A stretch of DNA of 64,000 nt from HXMU1420-13 sp965249965. Lineage in GTDB: Bacteria > Bacteroidota > Rhodothermia > Balneolales > Balneolaceae. The position numbers and the translations under genes are program-made. The stretch spans positions 310,001-374,000 of the forward strand of contig OZ252262.1 in the NCBI GenBank assembly GCA_965249965.1, in the 5' to 3' direction. Under the pieces are notes generated by a model. The model was given only the letters and a program-made list of their open reading frames with translations, made no database searches and had not been told where the DNA came from. Shown here one piece after another: positions 44,813 to 54,010 of the stretch. Numbering within the stretch: the stretch's first letter is position 1; each line of letters starts with the position of its first letter.

Positions 44813-45355
44813 ATGGATAAAGCTTTACAAACAATGATCGACAATATGCCCGAGAAAACGGGGAAATCTCTAGAGGAATGGTTTGAAGTTCTAAAAGCTA
44901 ATTCTTTTTCAAAGCATTCAGAGGCGGTAAAGTTTCTAAAAACGGAACATCAGGTCACTCACGGTTTTGCAAATACCATTGTAGCACTTTCGAAAAAAGA
45001 AGATGCAGGTGAAGATGATTTAGTTGCGGCTCAATATCAGGGAAAAGAAAGCTTACTCCCTATATATAAATCGTTGATTACTTTTGTAGAGACTTTAGGT
45101 GAGGATGTTACCATCACCCCAAAAAAAGGAAGTGTAAGTATCATCCGAAAAAGGCAATTTATACTGATCAAACCCGCGACAAAAACCAGAATTGATCTTG
45201 GTTTTAAACTTAAAGACAAACCAATCACTGCACGATTAGAAAATTCAGGTCCTTTTGGAACTATGTGCACCCATAGGGTTCGTCTTTCAGACGTTTCCGA
45301 AGTTGACTCAGAGTTGAAAGATTGGATCAAAGAAGCTTACGAGAGATCTGTTTAG
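44813..45355 (+). CDS. DUF4287/DUF5655 protein
   Basis: A 180-residue protein with two recognisable parts: an N-terminal helical DUF4287 segment (TMIDNMPEKTGKSLEEWFEV, residues 7-60) and a DUF5655 domain (VTITPKKGSVSIIRKRQFI, residues 100-178; FGTMCTHRVRLSDVSEVDS). The DUF5655 fold is proposed to bind nucleic acid or nucleotides in some contexts, but no function is known here. It is the last gene of the run from 41116 and converges with rluD 4 bases later. Confidence 0.8.
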   Translation: MDKALQTMIDNMPEKTGKSLEEWFEVLKANSFSKHSEAVKFLKTEHQVTHGFANTIVALSKKEDAGEDDLVAAQYQGKESLLPIYKSLITFVETLGEDVTITPKKGSVSIIRKRQFILIKPATKTRIDLGFKLKDKPITARLENSGPFGTMCTHRVRLSDVSEVDSELKDWIKEAYERSV

Positions 45356-45359
45356 GTAG

Positions 45360-46367
45360 TTAATAAGCACCTTTACAATGTTCACGAAGTGTATCCAGCA
45401 CATGCTGGAAATCAGGAGGCAGCTCAGAATTAAATTGCACCATCTCCCCTGTTTTTGGGTGTTCGAATCCAAGAGTTTTTGCATGAAGTGCTTGTCGACC
45501 AAGTCCGGTTAGCAGTTTGTGAAACATCACTTTTCGCATGCCGGTATTGGGACCGTATCGAACTGAAGTTCCGCCATAAGTTGCATCTCCAAAAACGTTA
45601 TGTCCAATACTGCTAAAGTGAACCCTAATTTGATGTGTTCGCCCTGTTTCCAGTTTCACTTCTACTAAACTTAGATAATCGAAATATTCGAGCACTTTGT
45701 AGTGTGTTACTGCTTTTTTGCCTTTTCCTTCGGGCAGTACTGTCATCAATTTACGATCATGTTTAGATCTACCGATGTCTCCTTCGATGGTCCCCTCTTC
45801 GGTAGGTGTTCCCCAGATAATAGCCCAATACGTTCTTTCTACATCTTTTTCTGCAAATTTTGCAGAGAGCTTGGCTAACGATTCATCGTTCTTTGCAACT
45901 ACCAATAATCCGGAGGTGTCTTTATCAAGCCGATGCACAATTCCGGGACGTAAATCATCGTCTGCTTCACCAAGTTCTTCTACATGGTGCATCAGTCCAT
46001 TTACCAGCGTACCTGACCAATTTCCGAATGCCGGGTGTACCACCATTCCTGCTTCTTTATTCACGATGATTACATCGTCATCCTCAAATACGATATTCAG
46101 TTCAATTTCCTCTGCTTTTGCTTCCGGCGGAGGCGCCTTAGGTAACTCGATAAAAATTTCATCTCCCGGCATTAACTTATAGCTCGATTTCTCTTTCTTG
46201 CCGTTTACTGTCACATGTCCGGCTTTGATGGCTTCCTGAACTTTATTTCGGGTAGCATTTTCTACAAAATTTGTGATGTACACATCCAGCCGTATCATTT
46301 CCTGCTGACCATCTGGCACTTTAAATTCGTAGGTGGTGGTTTTCTTTTCTTCTGATTGATTACTCAT
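45360..46367 (-). CDS. rluD: Ribosomal large-subunit pseudouridine synthase, RluD family
   Basis: A 335-residue enzyme with an N-terminal S4 domain (RLDVYITNFVENATRNKVQE) and a RluA-type catalytic domain: HRLDKDTSGLLVVAKND holds the catalytic Asp and GRTHQIRVHFSSIGHNVFGD the conserved C-terminal block. RluD makes pseudouridines in helix 69 of 23S rRNA; other RluA-family targets cannot be excluded. Its stop is 4 bases from that of the DUF4287 gene; the start ATG is at 46367. Confidence 0.88.
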   Translation of the reverse strand: MSNQSEEKKTTTYEFKVPDGQQEMIRLDVYITNFVENATRNKVQEAIKAGHVTVNGKKEKSSYKLMPGDEIFIELPKAPPPEAKAEEIELNIVFEDDDVIIVNKEAGMVVHPAFGNWSGTLVNGLMHHVEELGEADDDLRPGIVHRLDKDTSGLLVVAKNDESLAKLSAKFAEKDVERTYWAIIWGTPTEEGTIEGDIGRSKHDRKLMTVLPEGKGKKAVTHYKVLEYFDYLSLVEVKLETGRTHQIRVHFSSIGHNVFGDATYGGTSVRYGPNTGMRKVMFHKLLTGLGRQALHAKTLGFEHPKTGEMVQFNSELPPDFQHVLDTLREHCKGAY

Positions 46368-46446
46368 TCATCAAAGATAGGCAGATTGTAAGGACTTTGC
46401 TTCTGAATGGTCTTACTTGCTGTAACTCAAATGAATAATTTTAAAT

Positions 46447-46463
46447 GTTAAATGCTAAATGTT
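46447..46463 (+). repeat. Left arm of a 17-base inverted repeat flanking the four-helix-bundle gene
   Basis: GTTAAATGCTAAATGTT at 46447-46463 is the exact reverse complement of AACATTTAGCATTTAAC at 46834-46850; similar TAAATG units continue outward. The arms frame the S23-type gene, 21 bases before its start. Confidence 0.75.
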
Positions 46464-46484
46464 TAATGAAAAATCGAAATCTAA

Positions 46485-46835
46485 ATGAAAAATGACAATA
46501 TAATTCTTAATAAATCATTCGAATTTGCTCTACAGATAATTGAGTTGTATAAAATTCTGCAATCCAGAAAAGAGTATGTAATTTCAAAACAGCTTTTGCG
46601 CTCAGCGACTAGTATAGGTGCTAATGCTGAAGAAGCCTCAGCTGCACAAACAAAACGGGATTTCGCTCATAAAATGAGTATTTCTTCAAAAGAAGCCAGA
46701 GAGTCTAGATATTGGCTCAAGCTCCTCGATAGAAGTCAATTAGTAGAACACAATTTCAAACCTTATTTATCTGATATTGATGAAATTATTCGAATACTAA
46801 CATCGATTGTTAAAACGGCGCAAAAAAGCATTTAA
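46485..46835 (+). CDS. Four-helix bundle protein (23S rRNA intervening sequence, IVP/S23 family)
   Basis: A 116-residue helical protein of the S23/IVP family. SFEFALQIIELYKILQSRKE, LLRSATSIGANAEEASAAQT and KMSISSKEARESRYWLKLLD are the typical amphipathic helices. The family is named after genes in intervening sequences of 23S rRNA, but many free-standing copies occur in Bacteroidota-like bacteria; function is unknown. The stop codon lies in the right arm of the flanking 17-base inverted repeat, so gene and repeat appear to form one inserted unit between rluD and recN. Confidence 0.85.
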   Translation: MKNDNIILNKSFEFALQIIELYKILQSRKEYVISKQLLRSATSIGANAEEASAAQTKRDFAHKMSISSKEARESRYWLKLLDRSQLVEHNFKPYLSDIDEIIRILTSIVKTAQKSI

Positions 46836-46850
46836 CATTTAGCATTTAAC
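46834..46850 (-). repeat. Right arm of the inverted repeat flanking the four-helix-bundle gene
   Basis: AACATTTAGCATTTAAC overlaps the gene's stop codon by 2 bases and is the reverse complement of the left arm at 46447-46463. It lies 15 bases before recN. Confidence 0.75.
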
Positions 46851-46865
46851 ACTTATCATTGCTGT

Positions 46866-48572
46866 ATGATCAAAAGCCTTTATATAAAAAATTTTGCATT
46901 AATCGACGAGCTTGAAGTTCAGTTTGGAGAAGGATTAAATATTCTAACCGGACAAACAGGTGCAGGTAAATCGATTATTATTGGGGCATTGAATATGATT
47001 TTGGGGGAGCGTGCCGATACGGAAGTCATTCGATTTGGAACCGAAAAAGCCATAGCCGAGGCAACTATAAAATTATTCCCAAATACTGCGCTGAATGAAC
47101 TCATTGCCATAAATGAAATTGAGAAATCAGAGTACTTGATACTTCGTAGAGAAATACGGCAAACCGGTAGCCGAGCTTTCATCAACGATACACCCGTAAA
47201 CATTAGCGTACTAAAAGCGGTAGGTGATCTTTTGGTTGATTTGCACGGCCAGCATGATCATCAACTATTATTGAAAGAAGAAAATCATCGAGGCGTCATT
47301 GATTCTTTTGAAGAAGTTCAATCGATGCTAGCTCATTATTCGGAAGAATACACAAAGCTAAAATCCGCCCGAAATGAACTCGCTAAGTTGAAAAAAAGAG
47401 AACAAGCGTTACAAGAAAAGACGGAATTGTATCGCTTTCAGGTACAGGAATTAGAAAATGCCAGACTTACTGTTGAAGAAGAAGCGGAACTTACTACCGA
47501 AATGAATTTACTGGATAATGCGGAAATCCTTGATCAGAAAGTAGCTGCCATTTCAGAACTGGCTGATAATGATGATGCCAACATCATTCAGCTACTAAAT
47601 CACCTTAAATTAAATCTTGAAGATCTGGCACGAATCGAACCGGATTTCGAAAGTTATCTCACAGAAATTAATCAGGCACGGGTAAGTATTCAGGAAGCGG
47701 TTCATTTTGCGGAGCGATACCGAAATAATATTGAGTTTAATCCTCAAAGGCTGGAAGAACTTCGCCAACGACAAGCGGAGTTAAATCGACTGCAAAAGAA
47801 ATATCAGAGAGATGTTCCGGCACTTGTGAACTATCTCACCGAAATTACGAATGAGCTTTCAATTGCAGATAACTTCGATCTTGAAATTGAAAAGTTGAAC
47901 TCCATCGTGGAAACGCATAGTGCTCAACTGGCAGTGATTGCAGAAAAATTGCATCAAAAACGGATTGAGGTTGGAGTTGAACTTTCTTCAAAAATTGAAA
48001 CAGAACTTAATAAGCTGGGAATTCCTCATGCAAAACTTGCCGTATCGGTAGAATATTTGGAACAACCGGGTGGCTGGATTACCATTGATGGAAAAACGTT
48101 GGAGTGCACCGAGTTTGGGTGTGATTTCGTTCGGTTATTCATTTCTACAAACAAAGGAGAAGAACCAAAACCCTTAGCAAAAATTGCATCAGGGGGGGAG
48201 ATAAGTCGCGTGATGCTCGCCCTAAAATCCATATTAGCCAAAGAGCAAAGTTTACCGGTCATGGTTTTTGATGAGATTGATACCGGAATTAGTGGCGAGG
48301 TTTCCGAAAAAGTGGGTACTGCAATGAGAGCTTTATCTGCTCATTGTCAAATATTGGCAATAACGCACCAACCTCAAATTGCCAGTCAGGCACACTATCA
48401 CTATAAAGTACAAAAAGTGGAAGATGGTGAACGTACTACTACTGAAATAATCGCACTATCCGAGCGTGATCATATTTATGAAGTAGCCAGCCTGATGAGT
48501 GGATCGGAAATTACCTCAGCGGCATTAGAAAGCGCCAAACATTTAATCCAACGCCAAACCAATTTGAATTAG
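46866..48572 (+). CDS. recN: DNA repair protein RecN
   Basis: A 568-residue SMC-like ATPase that binds double-strand-break ends. LTGQTGAGKSIIIGALNMIL is Walker A, followed by long coiled coils interrupted by a hinge and, near the C-terminus, the ABC signature (IASGGEISRVMLALKSIL) and Walker B VMVFDEIDTGISGEV with the His loop ITHQPQIASQAH. The start ATG 46866 lies just after the S23 repeat arm; the repeat may therefore sit in the leader of recN. No SOS-type operator was recognised upstream. Confidence 0.96.
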   Translation: MIKSLYIKNFALIDELEVQFGEGLNILTGQTGAGKSIIIGALNMILGERADTEVIRFGTEKAIAEATIKLFPNTALNELIAINEIEKSEYLILRREIRQTGSRAFINDTPVNISVLKAVGDLLVDLHGQHDHQLLLKEENHRGVIDSFEEVQSMLAHYSEEYTKLKSARNELAKLKKREQALQEKTELYRFQVQELENARLTVEEEAELTTEMNLLDNAEILDQKVAAISELADNDDANIIQLLNHLKLNLEDLARIEPDFESYLTEINQARVSIQEAVHFAERYRNNIEFNPQRLEELRQRQAELNRLQKKYQRDVPALVNYLTEITNELSIADNFDLEIEKLNSIVETHSAQLAVIAEKLHQKRIEVGVELSSKIETELNKLGIPHAKLAVSVEYLEQPGGWITIDGKTLECTEFGCDFVRLFISTNKGEEPKPLAKIASGGEISRVMLALKSILAKEQSLPVMVFDEIDTGISGEVSEKVGTAMRALSAHCQILAITHQPQIASQAHYHYKVQKVEDGERTTTEIIALSERDHIYEVASLMSGSEITSAALESAKHLIQRQTNLN

Positions 48573-48627
48573 CTGGTATAGAGATTGCTTAGTTAGTACT
48601 AATTTTAGAAACAGAAATGTACTGACT

Positions 48628-49323
48628 ATGCAAGACCAGATGAATTTCTCTACACTAACGCCCAAACAACAGCGGAAGCAAGCCGAGATTCTAGTAACAC
48701 GAGTAGCGGAATCACTCAAACAAGGACGTGAACAACGCGAGCGTCAAATCCCAAAAATTCCACTCAGACCGGAGAACGTGGAAAATTGTTCCCTGGTTCT
48801 GGATCGTGAAGTACTTCTAAAAGAAATTGGGACGGGTGGAAATGTGGCTGAAATTGGAGTTGATGAAGGAAAATTCAGCCAACAAATTTTTCAGATAAAT
48901 AAACCGGATAATTTTCATCTGGTAGATGTTTGGGGAACCGACCGATTCCATGATGGGAAGTACGAAGGGGTAAAAAAGTATTTTCAACAGCATATCGAAG
49001 ATGAACAAGTTCATATTCATAAGAAATTATCGACAGATGCTGTCTATGATTTTGAGGATAATTATTTCGACTGGATTTACATTGATACCAATCACACTTA
49101 TGAGACTACCAGAGATGAATTACGATTATATGCTCCTAAAATGAAAGAAGGTGGTATCATTGCCGGTCACGATTATGTACACGGTAATTGGATTACCACC
49201 TTTAGATACGGAGTTGTGGAAGCTGTTCATGAATTCTGTGTTCAGTTTGGGTGGGAAATTATATACCTAACTATTGAACCCACCGAAAATCAAAGCTTCG
49301 CAATCAGAAAAATAGTGAGCTAA
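48628..49323 (+). CDS. Class I SAM methyltransferase (Methyltransf_24-like)
   Basis: A 231-residue protein with SAM-binding motif NVAEIGVDEGKFSQQIFQIN (near residues 72-91) and the later motif YFDWIYIDTNHTYETTRDEL, which includes the Asp-x-x-His pattern of the class, then KEGGIIAGHDY. Such enzymes often methylate sugars or small polar compounds. Start ATG is at 48628; the first 55 residues are basic and helical, without signal peptide. It converges with the cytochrome-like gene at 49325. Substrate unknown. Confidence 0.82.
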   Translation: MQDQMNFSTLTPKQQRKQAEILVTRVAESLKQGREQRERQIPKIPLRPENVENCSLVLDREVLLKEIGTGGNVAEIGVDEGKFSQQIFQINKPDNFHLVDVWGTDRFHDGKYEGVKKYFQQHIEDEQVHIHKKLSTDAVYDFEDNYFDWIYIDTNHTYETTRDELRLYAPKMKEGGIIAGHDYVHGNWITTFRYGVVEAVHEFCVQFGWEIIYLTIEPTENQSFAIRKIVS

Positions 49324-49324
49324 A

Positions 49325-49990
49325 TTACTTAATAAGAGTCATTCTACCAGTGCCTACCAAGAACGTTTGACCATTAGCCACCGCTGTTACCTGATAGAAA
49401 TACACTCCAGTTGGGTTTGTTGTTAAATCAACAGCAACACTGGCTGTTCCGGCGGCTGCAAATCCAACATTTTCTATCAATAATTTACCGTGAACGGAGA
49501 AAATTGACACGGTGTATTGTGCCGATTGAGGTAATTCGAATTGAATTTGAGTAGTTGGATTGAAGGGGTTTGGGTAATTCCCAAGTAACTTAAAGGAAGT
49601 TGGTAAATTAGAATCAATTTCGTTTGAAGTCGCTACTTCGTTTGCCCCTTCAGAAATCCATTGGCGAATGAGATCTATTTCGGATTGAGCTAACTGTCCA
49701 CCGGTTGGCATTCTATTCCCAAATTGTGGGTTTTGGTTTTCAATCTTGTCTACAATACCACTAGCATTGGGATTTCCAGGAACTATAAGATTTGAACCAT
49801 AATTATTTCCCACACTATTTAAAAGCGTGGTATATGAACTAAAATCAACACCCCTACTTGGTGAATGACAGCTCAGGCAATTGTTGTGAAAAATTGGTTC
49901 AATTTGAGTTTCGTAGTCGATTTGAGCTTGTGTTGGAACCGATAACACTCCAACCATTAAAAAAATAAATAAACTGTAGCTTTGCTTCAT
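49325..49990 (-). CDS. Secreted cytochrome-c-like protein with T9SS-type C-terminal domain
   Basis: A 221-residue exported protein: signal peptide (MKQSYSLFIFLMVGVLSVPTQ), one haem c motif CLSCH within IFHNNCLSCHSPSRGVDF, the rest resembling planctomycete-type cytochrome c domains, and a C-terminal domain with YPNPFNPTTQIQFELPQSAQ and TGVYFYQVTA, characteristic of Bacteroidota/Balneola secretion signals (type A sorting/FlgD-like). It should be exported by a type IX-like system and displayed at the cell surface. Electron-transfer partner unknown; a structural role for the haem is also possible. Confidence 0.85.
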   Translation of the reverse strand: MKQSYSLFIFLMVGVLSVPTQAQIDYETQIEPIFHNNCLSCHSPSRGVDFSSYTTLLNSVGNNYGSNLIVPGNPNASGIVDKIENQNPQFGNRMPTGGQLAQSEIDLIRQWISEGANEVATSNEIDSNLPTSFKLLGNYPNPFNPTTQIQFELPQSAQYTVSIFSVHGKLLIENVGFAAAGTASVAVDLTTNPTGVYFYQVTAVANGQTFLVGTGRMTLIK

Positions 49991-50048
49991 AAGAGTACCT
50001 CTGAAATAGTAATTACCTGATGAGTAGATTTTTTTGATTTAGTTGAAA

Positions 50049-52883
50049 TTATAGTAGTTGTGCAATTAATTGCGCCGGATGAAGAGCCATTCTACCCGTT
50101 CCATCCGCTATTTGATGCCTACAAGAAAAACCCGGGGCACAAATGTTACTTTCTTTTGATGTTAATTTAATTGCCGGAAATAAGCGTTGCCCACCAATTT
50201 CCATCGATAATTTAAACTTATCAGTTTCATATCCAAAACTTCCAGCCATACCGCAACAGCCTGCGTCTAGCATTAACACCTCGTATCCCCAATTTTCTAA
50301 TACATTTTGTAATGCTGATTTTGATGACAACACTTTAGAATGGCAATGCTGATGAACCACAACTTTTCCTTTTTTTGATAACGTCTCAGGAGCTTTATGT
50401 CGAGCAAGAAATTCTTCAAAAAGGAAGGAGTATTTAGAAACCTCTTTTGCTGCATCAAGATGAGCATTATCCACTAAATCTAGAAATTCATCGCGTAAGG
50501 TTAATAATTCTGAGGGTTCGATCCCAACAATGGGAATATTTTCTGATACATAAGAATGTAGATTATCAACTATCTGGCGTGCTTTTTCTTTTGCTAATCC
50601 TAAACGACCTTGAGAAATCGCCGCTCTGCCACAATCGGCGATATCAGGAATTAAAACTTCGTAGCCTAGATGTTCAAGCACCTTTATAGATGCAACAGCA
50701 ATTTCAGGTTGATGATACCGGGTAAAATTATCAACCAGTAAAACCACTTTATTTTTAGTTGTGTTCGAAGTGGCGTACGGAGTACTATCAAAAGGTTGGG
50801 CCGAAAATTCAGGAAGATCCCGTTTTGGACTCACATCAAAAAAGGCTTTAAGCACACTTTTACCAAGTCCCGATTTAGCCAATACGTTACTTAATCCCGA
50901 AAACCTGGCCGCTTTTGGATAAAAATCAGTAGCTGAACTAAAGAACCAGTTTTTTAATGAAACGCCCCGGCTCGCTTGTTTTCCATAGTGGAATTCGGCT
51001 TTCATTTTTGCCATATCCACATTTGCAGGACATTCACTTTTGCATGCTTTGCAACTCAAACATAGTTCCAGTGCTTCCGCTAATTCTTTCGATTCGAATC
51101 GCTCGGGATTCTCCCCTTCAAATACCTGACGGAAAATATTAGCTCTGCCTCGGGTAGAGTCTTTTTCATCTTTAGTAGCCATGTAGGAGGGACACATCGT
51201 GCCACCACTTTCGGCCAGTTTGCGGCAAACTCCTGCACCATTACAACTTTCAATAACAGCTTCGATTCCGCCCTCATTTCTCCATTCAAACCCGGTTTCA
51301 AAATCCTCGAACGTGTAGTCTTGCGAAAATCTTAAATCTTTTTCCATTGGTTCGGGATCAACGATTTTCCCGGGATTAAATATATTTTCAGGATCCCAGA
51401 GCTGCTTTACCTTGGCAAGTACAGGCATCATCTTTTCGCCTAAAACCTGCTCGATAAATGGCGATCGTGCTCTTCCATCTCCATGTTCTCCTGAAAGTGA
51501 GCCGCCATAAGAACGAACCAGAGTTGCTATTTCAGATGCCATGGCCTTCATTTTTTCCACCCCTTCTTCAGTAGTGGTATCAATCATCGGGCGAAGGTGT
51601 AATTCCCCAACACTGGCATGCGCGTAAAACACGCAATCAACATCATGGGCTTCGAGGATTTCTCGAAAATCATTGATGTACGCCGGCAAGTCTTTTACAC
51701 GAACAGCGGTATCCTCACAAAAAGCCGGTGTTCTTGACTCTTTCCCCAAACCCATCAGCAAGCCCAATCCCGCTTTTCGTAGCTCCCATACTTTTTGGAT
51801 ATCGTCTGGATCCTTTACATCCGGGTAGGAATAGCATAGTTTTTTATCCCTGAGACGATCTTTTAGTCGCTCAACTTTTTTTTCCAAAATTCCGGCATCA
51901 TCTCCTTCAAACTGTATAATTAAAATATGAGTGGGTTCTCCAGATAAGAAAAAACGATTCTGTTTCTGAGCAAGATTCGATTTAGTGGCATCAAGAATAA
52001 CATGGTCTACCAACTCAACCGCAGAAGGCTTTAATTTCACGGCCTCAATAGTAGCGAGCATGGCATCATCCAGGGAAGTAAAATGCGGGATTACCAAAAC
52101 CTTCTCTTTTGGTAGTGGATCAAGATTTAAACGAGCCCGGGTTGTCATCGCCAAAGTTCCTTCACTTCCACAGAGCAATTCACACAAGTTAAAGGGTCGC
52201 CCATCCGGGTTAATGGGTGCCATTTCACAAAGCTTATCCAACGCATAGCCGGTGTTTCTACGAATTATTTCAGGATGAGGATAATTTTTTTCGATCTCTT
52301 CTTTATGCTCCTCCAGAAGCTCCAACATCCCCCGATAGATATCACCCTCCAGATTTTGATACCTAAGTTTATCTTCCAGTTCTTCTTCCGAAAGTGGCTT
52401 AAAGGTGGTCGCGCTTCCGTCACTTAGAACTACATCCAATTCTAACACGTGCTCGCGTGTGCTTTTATACTTAATGGAAAATGAACCCGCCGAGTTATTT
52501 CCAATCATCCCCCCTATCATACATCGGTTTGTCGTGGCAGTGTCTGGTCCGAATATGAAATTATGTACTGAAGCTTCTCGATTTAGAGTATCTCGTATTA
52601 CACCGGGTTCAACATCCGCCCACCCCTCTTCTTCATTGATTTCAATCAATTCCGTCATAAATCGCGAAACATCCATTATTACACCGCTGCCTGTTGCCTG
52701 CCCAGCCAGACTGGTACCAGCACTCCTTGGTGTGATGGAAAAGCCATCAATATTGGCTTGTTTTACCAGGTTTATGATGTCTTCAACCGTTGTTGGAAAT
52801 GACACCCCCATCGGCAACTGCTGGTACATTGATGCATCCTGCGCATATAGTTTTCGGGTGATGGGTTCAGAGAAATAATTCAT
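50049..52883 (-). CDS. FAD-linked and Fe-S oxidoreductase (YdiJ/Dld-like)
   Basis: A 944-residue fusion enzyme. The N-terminal half is an FAD_binding_4/C domain pair (ITPRSAGTSLAGQATGSGVI, then CMIGGMIGNNSAGSFSIKY), followed by the FAD-linked C-terminal block (HASVGELHLRPMID, GGSLSGEHGDGRARSPFIEQ). Next are Fe-S motifs CLSCKACKSECPANVDM and, at the C-terminus, CCG-type motifs (HQHCHSKVL, DAGCCGMAGSFGYE). The overall layout matches E. coli YdiJ, a D-2-hydroxyglutarate dehydrogenase, but D-lactate or glycolate oxidation remains possible. An LhgO-like oxidase is two genes away. It is divergent from the universal stress gene. Confidence 0.88.
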   Translation of the reverse strand: MNYFSEPITRKLYAQDASMYQQLPMGVSFPTTVEDIINLVKQANIDGFSITPRSAGTSLAGQATGSGVIMDVSRFMTELIEINEEEGWADVEPGVIRDTLNREASVHNFIFGPDTATTNRCMIGGMIGNNSAGSFSIKYKSTREHVLELDVVLSDGSATTFKPLSEEELEDKLRYQNLEGDIYRGMLELLEEHKEEIEKNYPHPEIIRRNTGYALDKLCEMAPINPDGRPFNLCELLCGSEGTLAMTTRARLNLDPLPKEKVLVIPHFTSLDDAMLATIEAVKLKPSAVELVDHVILDATKSNLAQKQNRFFLSGEPTHILIIQFEGDDAGILEKKVERLKDRLRDKKLCYSYPDVKDPDDIQKVWELRKAGLGLLMGLGKESRTPAFCEDTAVRVKDLPAYINDFREILEAHDVDCVFYAHASVGELHLRPMIDTTTEEGVEKMKAMASEIATLVRSYGGSLSGEHGDGRARSPFIEQVLGEKMMPVLAKVKQLWDPENIFNPGKIVDPEPMEKDLRFSQDYTFEDFETGFEWRNEGGIEAVIESCNGAGVCRKLAESGGTMCPSYMATKDEKDSTRGRANIFRQVFEGENPERFESKELAEALELCLSCKACKSECPANVDMAKMKAEFHYGKQASRGVSLKNWFFSSATDFYPKAARFSGLSNVLAKSGLGKSVLKAFFDVSPKRDLPEFSAQPFDSTPYATSNTTKNKVVLLVDNFTRYHQPEIAVASIKVLEHLGYEVLIPDIADCGRAAISQGRLGLAKEKARQIVDNLHSYVSENIPIVGIEPSELLTLRDEFLDLVDNAHLDAAKEVSKYSFLFEEFLARHKAPETLSKKGKVVVHQHCHSKVLSSKSALQNVLENWGYEVLMLDAGCCGMAGSFGYETDKFKLSMEIGGQRLFPAIKLTSKESNICAPGFSCRHQIADGTGRMALHPAQLIAQLL

Positions 52884-53000
52884 CGCGGAAGATGATTAAA
52901 ACCAACTTTATCTGCTTGATTTTTTGAACGACTTAACTGATTAAATGCTTTCCTTAATAAAGACTAACACTCCCGGTAAGATTAAAAGTGGGAATGTGCG

Positions 53001-53008
53001 TATCTTTG
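53001..53008 (+). promoter_or_regulatory. Possible -7 element (TATCTTTG) for the universal stress protein gene
   Basis: The octamer fits TAnnTTTG and lies 79 bases before the ATG at 53087 in the divergent region. No TTG at -33 spacing is obvious, so the call is weak. Confidence 0.35.
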
Positions 53009-53086
53009 TGCCGAAAAATTGTTAGGGGCCTTTTAGGTATTTGAGAGAACAGCCTGCCCATATTTTTATCAAATAAATAGAGAATT

Positions 53087-54010
53087 ATGCCACTTGTAAA
53101 ACGTATCCTTGTTCTACTTGAATTAAATAACAACGACGATATCATATTTGATTTCGTAAACAGAATTGCAGCCGTCTTAAAAGAAGATCTGGTTTCAGTG
53201 TCGTTTTTACATGTTGCGGAAGACATCGACATTCCAAAAAATATCTTAGATAAATACCCTGGGCTGGTTCCAAATATTGATGAATCCATCAATCAGGCAA
53301 TCGAAGGAAAATTAGAGACCTTTTCTGAAATTAAAGATGTAAAGGAAGTTTCTATTTCTACCATGGGAGGAGCTAAACTTCAACAAGTACCAGAATTTAT
53401 CCGGGAAAATGATATCGATCTGTTAGTAGTAAATCGATCAGACGATGATGAAGAGGAAGTGAGCTATTTGCAAAAATTGATCCGCCGTTCTTCTTGTTCA
53501 GTTGCCCTTATCCCACCCTCTATACCATCTAATATTAAAAACATTTTGGTTCCGATGGATTTCTCTAACAGCAGCTTAATGGCTTTAAAAACAGCCAGGG
53601 ACTTGTGCTCGAAACACGACGATATGCATATTCATGGATTGCATATTTACAGCTTACCGCATGGATATTTTAAAACAGGTCTGTCAAAAGAGGAGTTTAT
53701 TGAGGAATTGGTAAGTAACGCACGAAATGAAATTGACAGATTCATCGAAGAAACTCACATCAATCGTGACCGCATTACTGTACATTATCGCCAGTTAAAT
53801 TCTAATGGAATTCCTTATATGATCAATCGATTTGCTTTCAATCAAAAAATTGATGCTATCGTGCTAGGTTCACGCGGTGGGAATACACTTTCTTCATTTT
53901 TCTTAGGTCGAGTTACAGAGGCCTTAATCGATCGGGATCAATATTTGCCATTAATTGTGGTGAAAAACAAAGGTGAGAATATTAAAATCTGGGATGCGCT
54001 CGCGCTTTAA
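53087..54010 (+). CDS. Tandem universal stress protein
   Basis: A 307-residue protein with two UspA-like domains (about 1-145 and 150-300). The second domain keeps the ATP-binding glycine-rich motif GSRGGNTLSSFFLGRVTEAL; the first has no such motif and probably does not bind ATP. Such proteins bind ATP or AMP and respond to starvation or oxidative stress. The gene stands between two 2-hydroxy-acid oxidases; its stop directly abuts that of the converging lhgO-like gene. Function in this organism unknown. Confidence 0.87.
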   Translation: MPLVKRILVLLELNNNDDIIFDFVNRIAAVLKEDLVSVSFLHVAEDIDIPKNILDKYPGLVPNIDESINQAIEGKLETFSEIKDVKEVSISTMGGAKLQQVPEFIRENDIDLLVVNRSDDDEEEVSYLQKLIRRSSCSVALIPPSIPSNIKNILVPMDFSNSSLMALKTARDLCSKHDDMHIHGLHIYSLPHGYFKTGLSKEEFIEELVSNARNEIDRFIEETHINRDRITVHYRQLNSNGIPYMINRFAFNQKIDAIVLGSRGGNTLSSFFLGRVTEALIDRDQYLPLIVVKNKGENIKIWDALAL

